Positions 54,395-63,278 of a DNA stretch of 64,000 nt are shown one piece after another. The stretch is from Burkholderiaceae bacterium (GTDB lineage: Bacteria > Pseudomonadota > Gammaproteobacteria > Burkholderiales > Burkholderiaceae_B), in the NCBI GenBank assembly GCA_030728985.1, contig JANQYI010000015.1, positions 36,027 to 100,026 of the forward strand, given 5' to 3'. Numbering within the stretch: the stretch's first letter is position 1; each line of letters begins with the position of its first letter. The notes beneath the pieces are model-generated. The model was not told the DNA's origin, did not search any database, and was given only the letters and a program-made list of their open reading frames with translations. The position numbers and the translations under genes were made by a program.

Positions 54395-54422
54395 AGCCCC
54401 TCTTTAGGGGCTTTCGCTTTTG
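54395..54422 (+). terminator. Intrinsic terminator of the tig-clpP-clpX operon
   Basis: AGCCCCT (54395-54401) and AGGGGCT (54406-54412) form a 7-bp stem with a 4-base loop followed by a T-rich tract TTCGCTTTT. Confidence 0.75.
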
Positions 54423-54435
54423 TAGGGGTATCTCA

Positions 54436-54463
54436 CTTGAAATTTAGGCTATTGTCCCAATAA
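54436..54463 (+). promoter_or_regulatory. Sigma-32 (heat-shock) type promoter of lon
   Basis: CTTGAAA (54436-54442) is the exact sigma-32 -35 consensus; 13 bp later CCCAATAA (54456-54463) resembles the CCCCAT-type -10. The lon ATG is about 80 bp downstream with a TAGGAGG ribosome-binding site. Confidence 0.6.
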
Positions 54464-54540
54464 CAAAGCTATGCATAGAGACCTGGGCTTTGTATCGGCC
54501 GCCCAGTTAGGATTCGCCGAGTTTTTCTTAGGAGGACATT

Positions 54541-56991
54541 ATGTCCGGACATCAGACTTTGCCTTCTGAACTCATTAGTTTGCCTTTGCTGCCGTTGCGC
54601 GACGTTGTCGTGTTCCCGCACATGGTCATCCCACTCTTTGTGGGTCGTCCTCGCTCGATTCGTGCGCTTGAGGCTGCGATGGAAGCTGGTAAAAGCATTA
54701 TGTTGGCGGCTCAAAAATCTGCTGGTAAAGACGATCCAACCCCTGAGGATGTTTATGAGATTGGTTGTGTGGCGACCATTCTCCAGATGCTTAAGCTTCC
54801 TGACGGCACTGTGAAGGTTCTCGTCGAGGGCGCTCAGCGTGCGCGTGTCACCAACATCCAGGATGCAGAAACGCACTTTACCTCTGAGTTAGTGCCCATT
54901 GCACCTGATGCGACCACTGGCGCTGAGATCGAAGCGCTTCGCCGAGCGATCGTGAGTCAGTTTGAGCAGTACGTCAAACTGAATAAAAAGATTCCCCCTG
55001 AGATCTTGACTTCTTTGGCGGGTATCGATGACGCGGGTCGTCTAGCCGATACAGTCGCTGCGCATTTGCCTCTCAAGCTTGAACAAAAGCAAAAGATGCT
55101 TGAAATTATTTCAACTTCCGAGCGACTTGAAGCGCTGCTCTCTCAGCTAGAGACAGAGATCGATATTTTGCAGGTTGAAAAGCGGATTCGTGGTCGCGTC
55201 AAAAAGCAGATGGAAAAGAGCCAACGCGACTACTATTTGAACGAGCAGGTCAAGGCCATTCAAAAAGAGTTGGGCGAGGGCGAAGAGGGCGCCGATATCG
55301 AAGAACTCGAGAAAAAAATCGAAGCAGCGCATCTGCCTAAAGACGCTCGTAAAAAAGTGGATGGTGAACTTAAAAAACTCAAACTGATGTCGCCGATGTC
55401 AGCCGAGGCGACCGTTGTTCGCAACTATATCGACACCGTCATTACTCTACCTTGGCGTAAAAAGAGCAAGGTCAATCATTCCATTCCAAATGCGGAAAGC
55501 GTGCTTGATAACGATCATTATGGTCTGGATAAGGTCAAGGAGCGTATTCTTGAATATCTAGCTGTTCAGCAACGCGTCGACAAGGTAAAAGCGCCTATTT
55601 TGTGTTTGGTGGGCCCTCCAGGCGTCGGCAAAACCTCGCTAGGTCAATCGATTGCCAAAGCTACTAATCGCAAATTTATTCGCATGGCCTTAGGTGGTGT
55701 GCGTGATGAAGCCGAGATCCGTGGACATCGTCGGACCTATATCGGTTCGATGCCCGGCAAAATCTTACAAAATATGTCAAAGGTTGCCGTACGCAATCCT
55801 CTTTTCTTGCTTGATGAAATTGACAAGTTAGGGATGGATTTTCGAGGTGATCCGGCCTCGGCATTACTCGAGGTTCTTGATCCCGAACAAAACCATACCT
55901 TTCAAGATCACTACGTTGAGGTTGATTTCGATCTTTCGGACGTCATGTTTGTGGCGACAAGCAACACACTGAATATTCCCCCGGCATTATTGGATCGGAT
56001 GGAAGTGATTCGTCTTTCCGGCTACACCGAGGATGAAAAAATCCACATCGCGTTAGATCATCTGATCCCTAAGGTGATGAAGAATAATGGCGTCAAAGCT
56101 GAAGAGTTGATTGTCGAAGAGTCAGCGATTCGTGACATCGTTCGCTATTACACGAGAGAAGCGGGTGTGCGTTCTCTTGAGCGCGATGTTGGCAAGATTT
56201 GCCGAAAAGTCGTCAAGAAATTGCTTGCTGAAAGCGAAGCTAAAAAAGCGGCTAAATCTGCCGAGCCTATCGCTAAGGTTGTTGTGACTTCTGAAAATCT
56301 CAGTGACTATTTAGGTGTGCGTCGTTACAACTTTGGCCTGGCTGAAAAAGAAAATCAGATCGGTCAGGTCACGGGCTTGGCTTGGACCGAAGTCGGTGGT
56401 GATTTGCTCACGATCGAAGTCGCCGATATGCCTGGCAAAGGCGTCATCCAACGGACAGGTTCGATTGGTGACGTGATGAAAGAGTCCGTCGAAGCCGCAA
56501 GAAGTGTCGTGCGCGCTCGTGCCGCTCGCCTGGGTATTACAGATACCGTGTTCGAAAAACGCGATATTCACGTGCACTTTCCTGAGGGTGCTACCCCCAA
56601 AGATGGTCCCTCCGCAGGTATTGCGATTACAACGGCGATTGTCTCGGCGTTGACACACATCCCCGTGCGTTCAGATGTTGCGATGACCGGAGAGATTACT
56701 TTGCGGGGCGAAGTGCTTGCGATTGGTGGTCTGAAGGAAAAACTATTAGCAGCACACCGTGGCGGGATCAAAACTGTTTTGATCCCAGAAGAAAACGTTA
56801 AAGACTTAGCCGAGATACCGGATAATGTAAAAAATCATCTGGAAATTGTGCCAGTCCGTTGGATCGACAAAGTTCTCGAAGTTGCTCTTGCGGAACCTAC
56901 GAAGCCTCTTCCTGAAGAATCGGTCGTTTCAAAGGATGTGGTTGCAAAGTCTGAGACTGTGGCCGCGACGGATCCTGTGATTAAGCACTAA
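54541..56991 (+). CDS. lon: ATP-dependent protease Lon
   Basis: This 816-residue AAA+ serine protease has the N-terminal substrate domain ([16 protein letters not shown]), a central coiled-coil, Walker A GPPGVGKT (358-365) and the catalytic Ser691 / Lys734 pair ([17 protein letters not shown]). It degrades misfolded and regulatory proteins. It has its own sigma-32-like promoter and ribosome-binding site and follows clpX after a terminator. The C-terminal 30 residues are low-complexity. Confidence 0.97.
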   Translation: MSGHQTLPSELISLPLLPLRDVVVFPHMVIPLFVGRPRSIRALEAAMEAGKSIMLAAQKSAGKDDPTPEDVYEIGCVATILQMLKLPDGTVKVLVEGAQRARVTNIQDAETHFTSELVPIAPDATTGAEIEALRRAIVSQFEQYVKLNKKIPPEILTSLAGIDDAGRLADTVAAHLPLKLEQKQKMLEIISTSERLEALLSQLETEIDILQVEKRIRGRVKKQMEKSQRDYYLNEQVKAIQKELGEGEEGADIEELEKKIEAAHLPKDARKKVDGELKKLKLMSPMSAEATVVRNYIDTVITLPWRKKSKVNHSIPNAESVLDNDHYGLDKVKERILEYLAVQQRVDKVKAPILCLVGPPGVGKTSLGQSIAKATNRKFIRMALGGVRDEAEIRGHRRTYIGSMPGKILQNMSKVAVRNPLFLLDEIDKLGMDFRGDPASALLEVLDPEQNHTFQDHYVEVDFDLSDVMFVATSNTLNIPPALLDRMEVIRLSGYTEDEKIHIALDHLIPKVMKNNGVKAEELIVEESAIRDIVRYYTREAGVRSLERDVGKICRKVVKKLLAESEAKKAAKSAEPIAKVVVTSENLSDYLGVRRYNFGLAEKENQIGQVTGLAWTEVGGDLLTIEVADMPGKGVIQRTGSIGDVMKESVEAARSVVRARAARLGITDTVFEKRDIHVHFPEGATPKDGPSAGIAITTAIVSALTHIPVRSDVAMTGEITLRGEVLAIGGLKEKLLAAHRGGIKTVLIPEENVKDLAEIPDNVKNHLEIVPVRWIDKVLEVALAEPTKPLPEESVVSKDVVAKSETVAATDPVIKH

Positions 56992-57001
56992 GTAGTCATT
57001 G

Positions 57002-57391
57002 ATGCAGGTATTTGTTGATTCCGTGCGTCTTGATAAATGGCTTTGGGCCGCACGGTTTTTTAAGTCACGCACGCTGGCTGTCGCGGCAATCGAGGCAGGG
57101 CGCGTGCTCGTTGCAGATGATCGGGCCAAACCTGCGCGTTTGGTCAAGGTGGGTGAGCGCTTAAAAATCACGCGTGAGCAAGAAAAGTTTGAACTTGTTA
57201 TTCGAGGCATCACGGAGCAGCGCAAATCAGCGCCTCTTGCCCGCTTGTTGTATGAGGAAACGCCTGAAAGTCTGCTTGCTCGACAGACCATGACCGAAAA
57301 TAGACGTTTTTATAACGAACCCTCTCAAGACATTGCAGGTCGTCCAACAAAGCGTCATCGCAGAGCTTTAGACCGCTGGAAAGAGAGCTGA
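57002..57391 (+). CDS. hslR: S4-domain RNA-binding heat-shock protein (HslR-like)
   Basis: This 129-residue basic protein has an N-terminal S4 RNA-binding domain (VRLDKWLWAARFFKSRTLA...IEAGRVLV) and a charged tail rich in Arg/Lys. In E. coli HslR (Hsp15) binds stalled 50S subunits carrying nascent chains. ATG 57002 is preferred to TTG 56999. It is 10 bp after lon, probably in the same transcript, which fits a heat-shock link. Confidence 0.92.
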   Translation: MQVFVDSVRLDKWLWAARFFKSRTLAVAAIEAGRVLVADDRAKPARLVKVGERLKITREQEKFELVIRGITEQRKSAPLARLLYEETPESLLARQTMTENRRFYNEPSQDIAGRPTKRHRRALDRWKES

Positions 57392-57436
57392 GATTTTTCA
57401 GGCTCAGCCATTTTCTTGTCTGAAATGTTTGCAGGC

Positions 57437-58168
57437 TTAGTTCAACGGACTGTTTCGGATCAAACCCAAAGCAATACCCTCAACGGTAAAATCCTGGCCA
57501 GGCTGAATGACGATCGGTTCAAAGTCAGGATTTTCTGGCAAAAGCTCGATGTAGTTCGCTTTTTTATTTAAGCGCTTGACGGTGACCTCATCATCGATAC
57601 GTGCAACGATAATTTGTCCGTTTCGAGCGTCACTGGTTTTTTTGATCGCAAGTAAGTCTCCGTCCAAAATACCCACGTCACGCATGCTTAAACCTTTCAC
57701 TTTAAGGAGGTAATCAGGTTGCTGGGTAAACAGGTTGGGATCAACAGAAATCTCTTTTTCGATGTTTTCTGCGGCCAACATGGGATAGCCCGCTGCGACA
57801 CGACCAATCAGTGGCACAAGCATTTGTCCCATTTCGGGAAGTATGTTGAGGCGGACTTGTTGTCGGTCTTTGTCGTGGTTTTGGTCTTTGGCGACACGCG
57901 TTCTCACACGATCATCCGTACTGTCGATCTCGTCTGAAATAAAGTCAGCTGCGCTTTCAGTGAGTCTGATACCACGCGAGGCACCCGCAGTCAGCTCGAT
58001 GACGCCTTTGCGAGCGAGTGCCCTCAGGTGATCCTCTGCGGCGTTTGCTGAGCGAAATCCTAGCTTGTGGGCGATTTCGGCACGTGTAGGTGGAAATCCG
58101 GTACCTGCGACGGCCTGCCTGATCAAATCCAGGATTTGCTGTTGGCGCTCAGTCAGTTTGATTGTCAT
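57437..58168 (-). CDS. lexA: LexA repressor
   Basis: This 243-residue SOS repressor has an N-terminal winged-helix ([15 protein letters not shown], residues 5-19) and a self-cleaving C-terminal domain with Ala126-Gly127 (VAAGYP), nucleophile Ser161 (GLSMRD) and Lys198. About 40 residues more than E. coli LexA lie between the DNA-binding domain and the cleavage site. ATG 58168 gives the conserved N-terminus; an earlier ATG at 58195 adds nine residues. Two perfect SOS boxes lie upstream, so autoregulation is expected. Confidence 0.97.
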   Translation of the reverse strand: MTIKLTERQQQILDLIRQAVAGTGFPPTRAEIAHKLGFRSANAAEDHLRALARKGVIELTAGASRGIRLTESAADFISDEIDSTDDRVRTRVAKDQNHDKDRQQVRLNILPEMGQMLVPLIGRVAAGYPMLAAENIEKEISVDPNLFTQQPDYLLKVKGLSMRDVGILDGDLLAIKKTSDARNGQIIVARIDDEVTVKRLNKKANYIELLPENPDFEPIVIQPGQDFTVEGIALGLIRNSPLN

Positions 58169-58201
58169 GATTGGATCCCTGAGGTCAATGCACATACAGT
58201 G

Positions 58202-58217
58202 CTGTTTTTATATACAG
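58202..58217. promoter_or_regulatory. LexA (SOS) box 1 of lexA
   Basis: CTGTTTTTATATACAG matches CTGT-N8-ACAG exactly, 34 bp upstream of the lexA ATG. It overlaps or adjoins the expected promoter. Confidence 0.9.
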
Positions 58218-58258
58218 CTTATATTGTGCATCATTTACAATTACTTAGCAAATATTAT

Positions 58259-58274
58259 CTGTATAAAAAAACAG
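58259..58274. promoter_or_regulatory. LexA (SOS) box 2 of lexA
   Basis: CTGTATAAAAAAACAG is a second perfect CTGT-N8-ACAG box, 57 bp from the first. Its A7 run and ACAG are also the U-tract and stem start of the upstream aminotransferase terminator. Confidence 0.8.
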
Positions 58275-58293
58275 CTCCGACGAGCGGAGCTGT
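58264..58293 (-). terminator. Intrinsic terminator of the aspartate-type aminotransferase gene
   Basis: On the minus strand ACAGCTCCG (58293-58285), a 5-base loop and CGGAGCTGT (58279-58271) form a perfect 9-bp stem followed by T7 (58270-58264). It lies 27 bp after the stop. Confidence 0.93.
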
Positions 58294-58319
58294 TGCAAAG
58301 TGGGCAGAGAAAGTATTTA

Positions 58320-59525
58320 TTAGTTTTTCATCGCGCTCGCGATAGCCTTTGCCACAACATCGATGTTATGGCTGTTCAGTGCGGCCACGCAGATACGACC
58401 GCTGCTCACGGCATAAATGGCATGGTCTGCGCGTAGCACTTCGACTTGTGCCGCAGACAGACCCGAAAAAGAGAACATACCGCGTTGCTTCATCACAAAG
58501 CCAAAGTCTTCTTTGACACCATGTTGAGCGAGTTTTTCTACTAGTTGGCTGCGCATCAAGCGAATACGATCGCGCATTCCCGCAAGTTCTTGGTCCCAGA
58601 GTGCGAAGAGTTCGGGCGTATTAAGTACGGTCGATACAATGGTGCCGCCATGGGTTGGGGGATTGGAGTAGTTGGTGCGAATCACGCGTTTGACTTGGCT
58701 CAAGACTCGATTGGACTCATCTTGACTGCCCGTCACGATGGTCAGTGCTCCTACACGCTCACCATAGAGTGAGAAAGATTTAGAGAAGGAGGAGCTGATG
58801 AACATGGTCATGTCGAGTGCAGCAAAAAGACGCACTGCCGCGGCATCTTGCTCGAGTCCGTCACCAAAACCCTGATAGGCGATATCAAGAAATGGGATCA
58901 GTTGAGTTTGCTTGACCACCTGTGCGACTTCACGCCATTGATCCGTGGTCAAGTCCACGCCAGTCGGGTTGTGACAGCAAGCATGGAGCACGACAACACT
59001 TTGTGCAGGCAGTGCGCGCAACGCGTTGAGCATGCCTTGAAAGTCGAGTCCGTGGGTGCTGGCATCATAGTAGGGATAGTTCACCACCTCGAAGCCCGCG
59101 CGCTCGAACAATGCGCGATGGTTTTCCCAGCTGGGATTGCTGATTGCGACTTTTGCGCCAGGGACGAGTTGTTTGATAAAGTCGGCACCAATTTTCAGTG
59201 CCCCGGTCCCACCGAGTGCCTGCATGGTGAGTACCCGACCAGCGGCGACCAGCGGCGAGTTTTTGCCCAACACCAACTCTTGGGCCCCTTTGTTGTAGCC
59301 CGCAATACCCTCGATAGGCAGGTAGCCGCGTGCTGCTGCAGCCTCAACGCGCGCGACTTCTGCTTTGTGGACGGCTGCAAGCAGAGGAATTTTGCCGTGA
59401 TCGTCATAGTAGACACCCACGCCAAGATTGACCTTGTGTGCGCGTGTATCGGCATTAAATTGTTCGTTAAGACCCAAGATGGGGTCGCGAGGGGCGAGTT
59501 CTACGGATTGAAAGAGGGTGCTCAT
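58320..59525 (-). CDS. Aromatic/aspartate aminotransferase (class I)
   Basis: This 401-residue PLP enzyme belongs to the AspC/TyrB subgroup: PRDPILGLNEQFNADTR, GVGVYYDDHGKIPLL, HACCHNPTGVDLT and the PLP lysine in SSSFSKSFSLYGERVG. It transfers amino groups between aspartate or aromatic amino acids and 2-oxoglutarate. AspC versus TyrB cannot be decided by sequence alone. It is divergent from uvrB and upstream of lexA. Confidence 0.93.
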   Translation of the reverse strand: MSTLFQSVELAPRDPILGLNEQFNADTRAHKVNLGVGVYYDDHGKIPLLAAVHKAEVARVEAAAARGYLPIEGIAGYNKGAQELVLGKNSPLVAAGRVLTMQALGGTGALKIGADFIKQLVPGAKVAISNPSWENHRALFERAGFEVVNYPYYDASTHGLDFQGMLNALRALPAQSVVVLHACCHNPTGVDLTTDQWREVAQVVKQTQLIPFLDIAYQGFGDGLEQDAAAVRLFAALDMTMFISSSFSKSFSLYGERVGALTIVTGSQDESNRVLSQVKRVIRTNYSNPPTHGGTIVSTVLNTPELFALWDQELAGMRDRIRLMRSQLVEKLAQHGVKEDFGFVMKQRGMFSFSGLSAAQVEVLRADHAIYAVSSGRICVAALNSHNIDVVAKAIASAMKN

Positions 59526-59588
59526 TTGAGGTGTCTGTAGATAGTGGCTGGAAGGTTGGTACTTGCTTTAAATTGCCGAATAAAAGTA

Positions 59589-59604
59589 CTGAATTTTAAT
59601 ACCA
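59589..59604. promoter_or_regulatory. Degenerate LexA-box-like sequence upstream of uvrB
   Basis: CTGAATTTTAATACCA has a good left half (CTG) and A/T-rich centre but a poor right half, between the aminotransferase and uvrB. It may be a weak SOS site. Confidence 0.25.
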
Positions 59605-59690
59605 CTCATCGTTTTGGGTGGACGCTCTGTCTTACAGGGGACATAATAGATGGTTGCCCGCATCCGAGGGGTTTCCCGAATAAGTCTAGC

Positions 59691-61847
59691 ATGGCCTCAA
59701 ATATTCCACCTGACGAAATTAACGTAAACGGCAGACCTAGCCTGCCTGCGGCGATTGCTCATGAGGGCGTCGTATCTGCGCGCGCTTCGATTCCAGCGGT
59801 GCCGGCTTCGATCTCCACAGGCAACGAAGAACCACGCTATGTCGATTATCCGGATAGCCCGTTTCATTTGTATCAGCCTTATCCACCAGGCGGCGATCAA
59901 CCTAATGCTATTAATCAGCTTGAGCAAGGCGTCAGGGATGGCCTGATGATGCAAACGCTCTTGGGGGTAACAGGTTCGGGCAAAACCTTCACCATGGCCA
60001 ATATGATTGCCCGTCTCGGACGGCCTGCGGTGGTTTTGGCGCCCAACAAGACGCTCGCAGCTCAGCTTTACGCAGAAATGCGCGAATTTTTTCCAAAGAA
60101 TGCCGTTGAGTATTTTGTTTCCTATTACGACTACTACCAACCCGAAGCCTACGTCCCAACGCGTGACCTATTCATTGAAAAAGACTCATCGATTAACGAG
60201 CATATCGAGCAGATGCGTTTGTCCGCGACCAAGAGTTTGCTCGAGCGACGCGACACGATTATCGTAGGGACCGTTTCTTGTATCTACGGTATTGGCAACC
60301 CCTCCGATTACCACGCGATGGTGTTGATCCTGCGTGTCGGAGATCGGATCCCGCGAAGAGAAGTTCTCGCTCGTCTTGTCGCCATGCAATATGAGCGAAA
60401 CGATACCGAATTTACGCGAGGGACATTTCGTGCACGCGGGGAGACGATTGATATTTTTCCTGCGGAAAGTGCCGAACTTGCGGTGCGTTTATCGTTATTC
60501 GATGATGAGGTCGAGAGCCTGGAGCTTTTTGACCCCTTGACAGGAAAAGTCCGTCAAAAAGTCCCGCGGTTTACGGTTTACCCAGGGTCGCATTATGTGA
60601 CGCCGCGCGACACTGTTTTGCGTGCCATTGAAACCATTAAACAAGAATTGCGTGAGCGGGTTAAGTTTTTTGTCGATGGTGGTCATCTTGTCGAAGCGCA
60701 ACGGATCGAGCAAAGAACACGCTTCGATCTAGAGATGCTCACTGAATTGGGTTTCTGTAAAGGCATCGAGAACTATTCACGTCATCTTTCTGGTGCGGCC
60801 CCAGGCGATCCCCCCCCGACACTGATTGACTATTTACCAAGCGATGCACTGATGTTCATTGATGAAAGTCACGTCACGATCGGTCAGTTAGGCGGTATGT
60901 ACCTTGGAGATCGTTCTCGTAAAGAAACACTTGTCACGTATGGTTTTCGTTTGCCTTCAGCGATGGATAACCGACCGCTCAAAATGGAGGAGTTCGAGAC
61001 CCGAATGCGTCAGTGTGTTTTTGTTTCAGCTACGCCTGGGAAATATGAGCAAGCGCACTCTGACAATGTGGTGGAGCAAGTGGTTCGCCCGACGGGGCTT
61101 GTGGATCCCGTTGTAGAGGTCAGACCAGCCAGAACACAGGTCGATGATTTATTGGGCGAAATTAAGTTACGTGTTGCGATCGAAGAGAGGGTGCTTGTCA
61201 CGACGCTGACAAAGCGGATGGCGGAGGACTTAACGGATTACTTAGCAGAGCACGGTATTCGCGTCAGATATCTACATTCCGATATCGATACGGTTGAACG
61301 GGTTGAAATTATTCGCGATCTGCGTTTAGGTGTTTTTGATGTACTTGTTGGCATTAACTTATTGCGCGAAGGCCTTGATATTCCAGAGGTTTCTCTAGTC
61401 GCGATTTTAGATGCAGATAAAGAAGGTTTTCTTCGTTCTGATCGCAGCCTGATTCAGACCATTGGTCGAGCAGCTCGCAATCTGAATGGTCGCGCTATTT
61501 TGTATGCGGATCGCATTACCGACTCCATGACGCGCGCCATGGGCGAAACGGAGCGTAGGAGACTCAAACAACTCGCGTTTAATCAAGAGCATGGAATCGA
61601 AGCGCGAAGCGTACGAAAAGCGGTTCGCGAATTGATTGATGGGATTGTTGCGCCAGCGTTTAGAGATCAAGAGACCTCTGAGGTTTCTCTATCCTTGCTT
61701 ACGGATGAGAAGGCCTTGGCTAAAGAGTTTAAACGCTTGGAGAAGCTGATGCTTGATCATGCGCGTAACCTTGAGTTTGAACAGGCCGCTGCGGCTCGGG
61801 ATGCGCTCAAGGCGCTCAAAGATCGCGTGCTACTGTCTGGTGCATGA
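59691..61847 (+). CDS. uvrB: Excinuclease ABC subunit B
   Basis: This 718-residue protein loads on damaged DNA in nucleotide excision repair. It has Walker A GVTGSGKT (92-99), the beta-hairpin [12 protein letters not shown], helicase motifs ([21 protein letters not shown]) and a C-terminal UVR motif ([24 protein letters not shown]). ATG 59691 is chosen; an N-terminal extension of about 50 low-complexity residues precedes the conserved part. The longer open frame upstream has no start support. Confidence 0.96.
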   Translation: MASNIPPDEINVNGRPSLPAAIAHEGVVSARASIPAVPASISTGNEEPRYVDYPDSPFHLYQPYPPGGDQPNAINQLEQGVRDGLMMQTLLGVTGSGKTFTMANMIARLGRPAVVLAPNKTLAAQLYAEMREFFPKNAVEYFVSYYDYYQPEAYVPTRDLFIEKDSSINEHIEQMRLSATKSLLERRDTIIVGTVSCIYGIGNPSDYHAMVLILRVGDRIPRREVLARLVAMQYERNDTEFTRGTFRARGETIDIFPAESAELAVRLSLFDDEVESLELFDPLTGKVRQKVPRFTVYPGSHYVTPRDTVLRAIETIKQELRERVKFFVDGGHLVEAQRIEQRTRFDLEMLTELGFCKGIENYSRHLSGAAPGDPPPTLIDYLPSDALMFIDESHVTIGQLGGMYLGDRSRKETLVTYGFRLPSAMDNRPLKMEEFETRMRQCVFVSATPGKYEQAHSDNVVEQVVRPTGLVDPVVEVRPARTQVDDLLGEIKLRVAIEERVLVTTLTKRMAEDLTDYLAEHGIRVRYLHSDIDTVERVEIIRDLRLGVFDVLVGINLLREGLDIPEVSLVAILDADKEGFLRSDRSLIQTIGRAARNLNGRAILYADRITDSMTRAMGETERRRLKQLAFNQEHGIEARSVRKAVRELIDGIVAPAFRDQETSEVSLSLLTDEKALAKEFKRLEKLMLDHARNLEFEQAAAARDALKALKDRVLLSGA

Positions 61848-61914
61848 TTTTTAACCGTCAGCGTTGCTGCGGTGCATCTCAAAGAGTGTTTTTTATTGCT
61901 TAAGACCATGTTCA

Positions 61915-62035
61915 TTAAACAATAATAGTTCATTATATTTATAAATAAAAATCTATAACATATTGTTTTTAAACAAAAATATTTTTATTTTTAAACTTTT
62001 ACTTTTTTAAAAAATACTAAAAAAATATGTAGACA
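61915..62035. other. Strongly A/T-rich intergenic tract
   Basis: This tract between uvrB and the phosphatase gene is almost all A and T, with runs such as TTTTTTAAAAAA and short inverted repeats (TTGTTT/AAACAA at 61963-61976). Neighbours are near balanced composition. No ORF is supported. Confidence 0.7.
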
Positions 62036-62038
62036 TGT

Positions 62039-62054
62039 TGCGGGTTTTCCCGCA
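62039..62054 (+). repeat. Short hairpin just upstream of the phosphatase start
   Basis: TGCGGG and CCCGCA with a TTTT loop form a 6-bp stem-loop, 14 bp before the ATG. It could affect translation. Confidence 0.45.
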
Positions 62055-62068
62055 CAATATGCACCATC

Positions 62069-62557
62069 ATGACAAAAGTCCTCTTCGTATGCATGGGCAA
62101 TATTTGCCGGTCGCCCAGTGCAGAAGGCGTATTCCGCCACCTTATCAATGACGCTGGCCTCTCTGAGGTCGTTGGCATTGACTCTGCCGGTACCCATAGT
62201 TTTCACGTTGGCGAGGCCCCTGACCCCCGCGCGATCGCCGCTGCACGAAAACGAGGTTATGACATCAATCATGCTGAAGCCAGACAGGTCGAGCCTGAAG
62301 ACTTCCATGCATATGACTTGATTCTTGCCATGGATTGGGAAAACCTCTCAGCGCTTCAGCAACAATGTCCCAAACTCCATCAACATAAACTCATGCTTTT
62401 GATGCGTTTTGCCAACGAGTATGAGGAAGCCACGGTGCCCGACCCCTATTACGGTGGTCCCGAAGGCTTCGGTAAAGTCCTTGATTACCTTGAGGATGCC
62501 TGTCAAGGCGTGCTTGAGCTGGTTCGCAAACGCGCGACGCAATATCAAGCTGCTTGA
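62069..62557 (+). CDS. Low-molecular-weight protein tyrosine phosphatase
   Basis: This 162-residue cytoplasmic phosphatase has the P-loop CMGNICRS with nucleophile Cys8 and Arg14, and the general-acid Asp in VPDPYYGG. LMW-PTPs dephosphorylate tyrosine proteins; some control exopolysaccharide kinases, but none is nearby. In Alcaligenaceae this gene lies between uvrB and iscR, as here. A strong terminator follows, so it is separate from isc. Confidence 0.93.
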   Translation: MTKVLFVCMGNICRSPSAEGVFRHLINDAGLSEVVGIDSAGTHSFHVGEAPDPRAIAAARKRGYDINHAEARQVEPEDFHAYDLILAMDWENLSALQQQCPKLHQHKLMLLMRFANEYEEATVPDPYYGGPEGFGKVLDYLEDACQGVLELVRKRATQYQAA

Positions 62558-62571
62558 GCGTCGTAGGATGG

Positions 62572-62598
62572 AAAAACCGCGCGTTGCGCGGTTTTTTT
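62572..62598 (+). terminator. Intrinsic terminator of the phosphatase gene
   Basis: CCGCGC (62577-62582), loop GTT and GCGCGG (62586-62591), extended by A/T pairs, followed by seven T. Confidence 0.93.
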
Positions 62599-62636
62599 AC
62601 GACTTTTATCCTGAATACCTACAAGGTTTTAAGGGT

Positions 62637-62661
62637 ATACCCAACTAAATCACTCGGGAAT
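62637..62661. promoter_or_regulatory. Type-1 IscR site, upstream
   Basis: ATACCCAACTAAATCACTCG followed by GGAAT matches the E. coli type-1 consensus (ATASYYGACTRWWWYAGTCRRSTAT) at about 22 of 25 positions. It starts 30 bp before the second site. Confidence 0.6.
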
Positions 62662-62666
62662 TATGT

Positions 62667-62691
62667 ATACTTGAGTTGTTTAGTCGGGTAA
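62667..62691. promoter_or_regulatory. Type-1 IscR site, promoter-proximal
   Basis: ATACTTGAGTTGTTTAGTCG followed by GGTAA matches about 21 of 25 consensus positions; the AGTCGGGTA half is exact. It lies 39 bp before the iscR ATG. Confidence 0.65.
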
Positions 62692-62730
62692 GTCTTCAAA
62701 CACGCAAGGTTTCTTCAAAAGGATACTGTC

Positions 62731-63258
62731 ATGAGGCTCACTACCAAAGGACGTTTCGCAGTCACCGCCATGATTGATTTGGCGCTCCGCCAGCAGGGTG
62801 GACCAGTCACGTTGTCTGCCATCAGCCAGCGTCAAAACATTTCTTTGTCTTATCTCGAGCAGTTATTTGGAAAGTTGCGCCGTCACGAGCTTGTGGAAAG
62901 TGTGCGCGGACCAGGTGGCGGCTATACGCTTTCGCGCTTGGCGCGCAACATCACGGTTGCTGACATTATTTTCGCAGTCGATGAGCCCATTGATGCGACA
63001 AACTGTGCTGGCAAGACCTCCTGTGACAGCGGAACGGATGGAAAACCGGGCATCTGTATGACCCATGAGCTTTGGTCTACGCTCAATCGAAAAATGGTCG
63101 ACTTCCTTGACTCGGTCTCTTTACAAGACCTGGTGGATCAACAGCGGCTTCGACAAATTCAGGAGGCGAGCAAGTCCTCTGGCGCGGGTGTCCGTGTCAA
63201 CGTTGTCGGCGCTAATGGCGCTCCTCTGTCGACCGAAACAGCTTCGATTAGTCTTTAA
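62731..63258 (+). CDS. iscR: Fe-S cluster regulator IscR
   Basis: This 175-residue Rrf2-family regulator has the N-terminal winged helix [19 protein letters not shown] and [23 protein letters not shown]. The cluster ligands are Cys92, Cys98 and Cys109 plus His112. In E. coli the spacing is Cys92, Cys98, Cys104, His107, so five residues are inserted in the loop. When loaded it represses the isc operon. Two type-1 IscR sites precede it, and iscS follows 20 bp downstream. Confidence 0.95.
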   Translation: MRLTTKGRFAVTAMIDLALRQQGGPVTLSAISQRQNISLSYLEQLFGKLRRHELVESVRGPGGGYTLSRLARNITVADIIFAVDEPIDATNCAGKTSCDSGTDGKPGICMTHELWSTLNRKMVDFLDSVSLQDLVDQQRLRQIQEASKSSGAGVRVNVVGANGAPLSTETASISL

Positions 63259-63278
63259 AAATATTCAGGAGTTTCAGC

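Noticed and set aside
58848..59540. 230-codon plus-strand ORF opposite the aminotransferase
   Set aside because: It is the longest shadow ORF in the window, but it is antisense to a conserved gene and Cys/His-rich by chance composition. No promoter or start context supports it.
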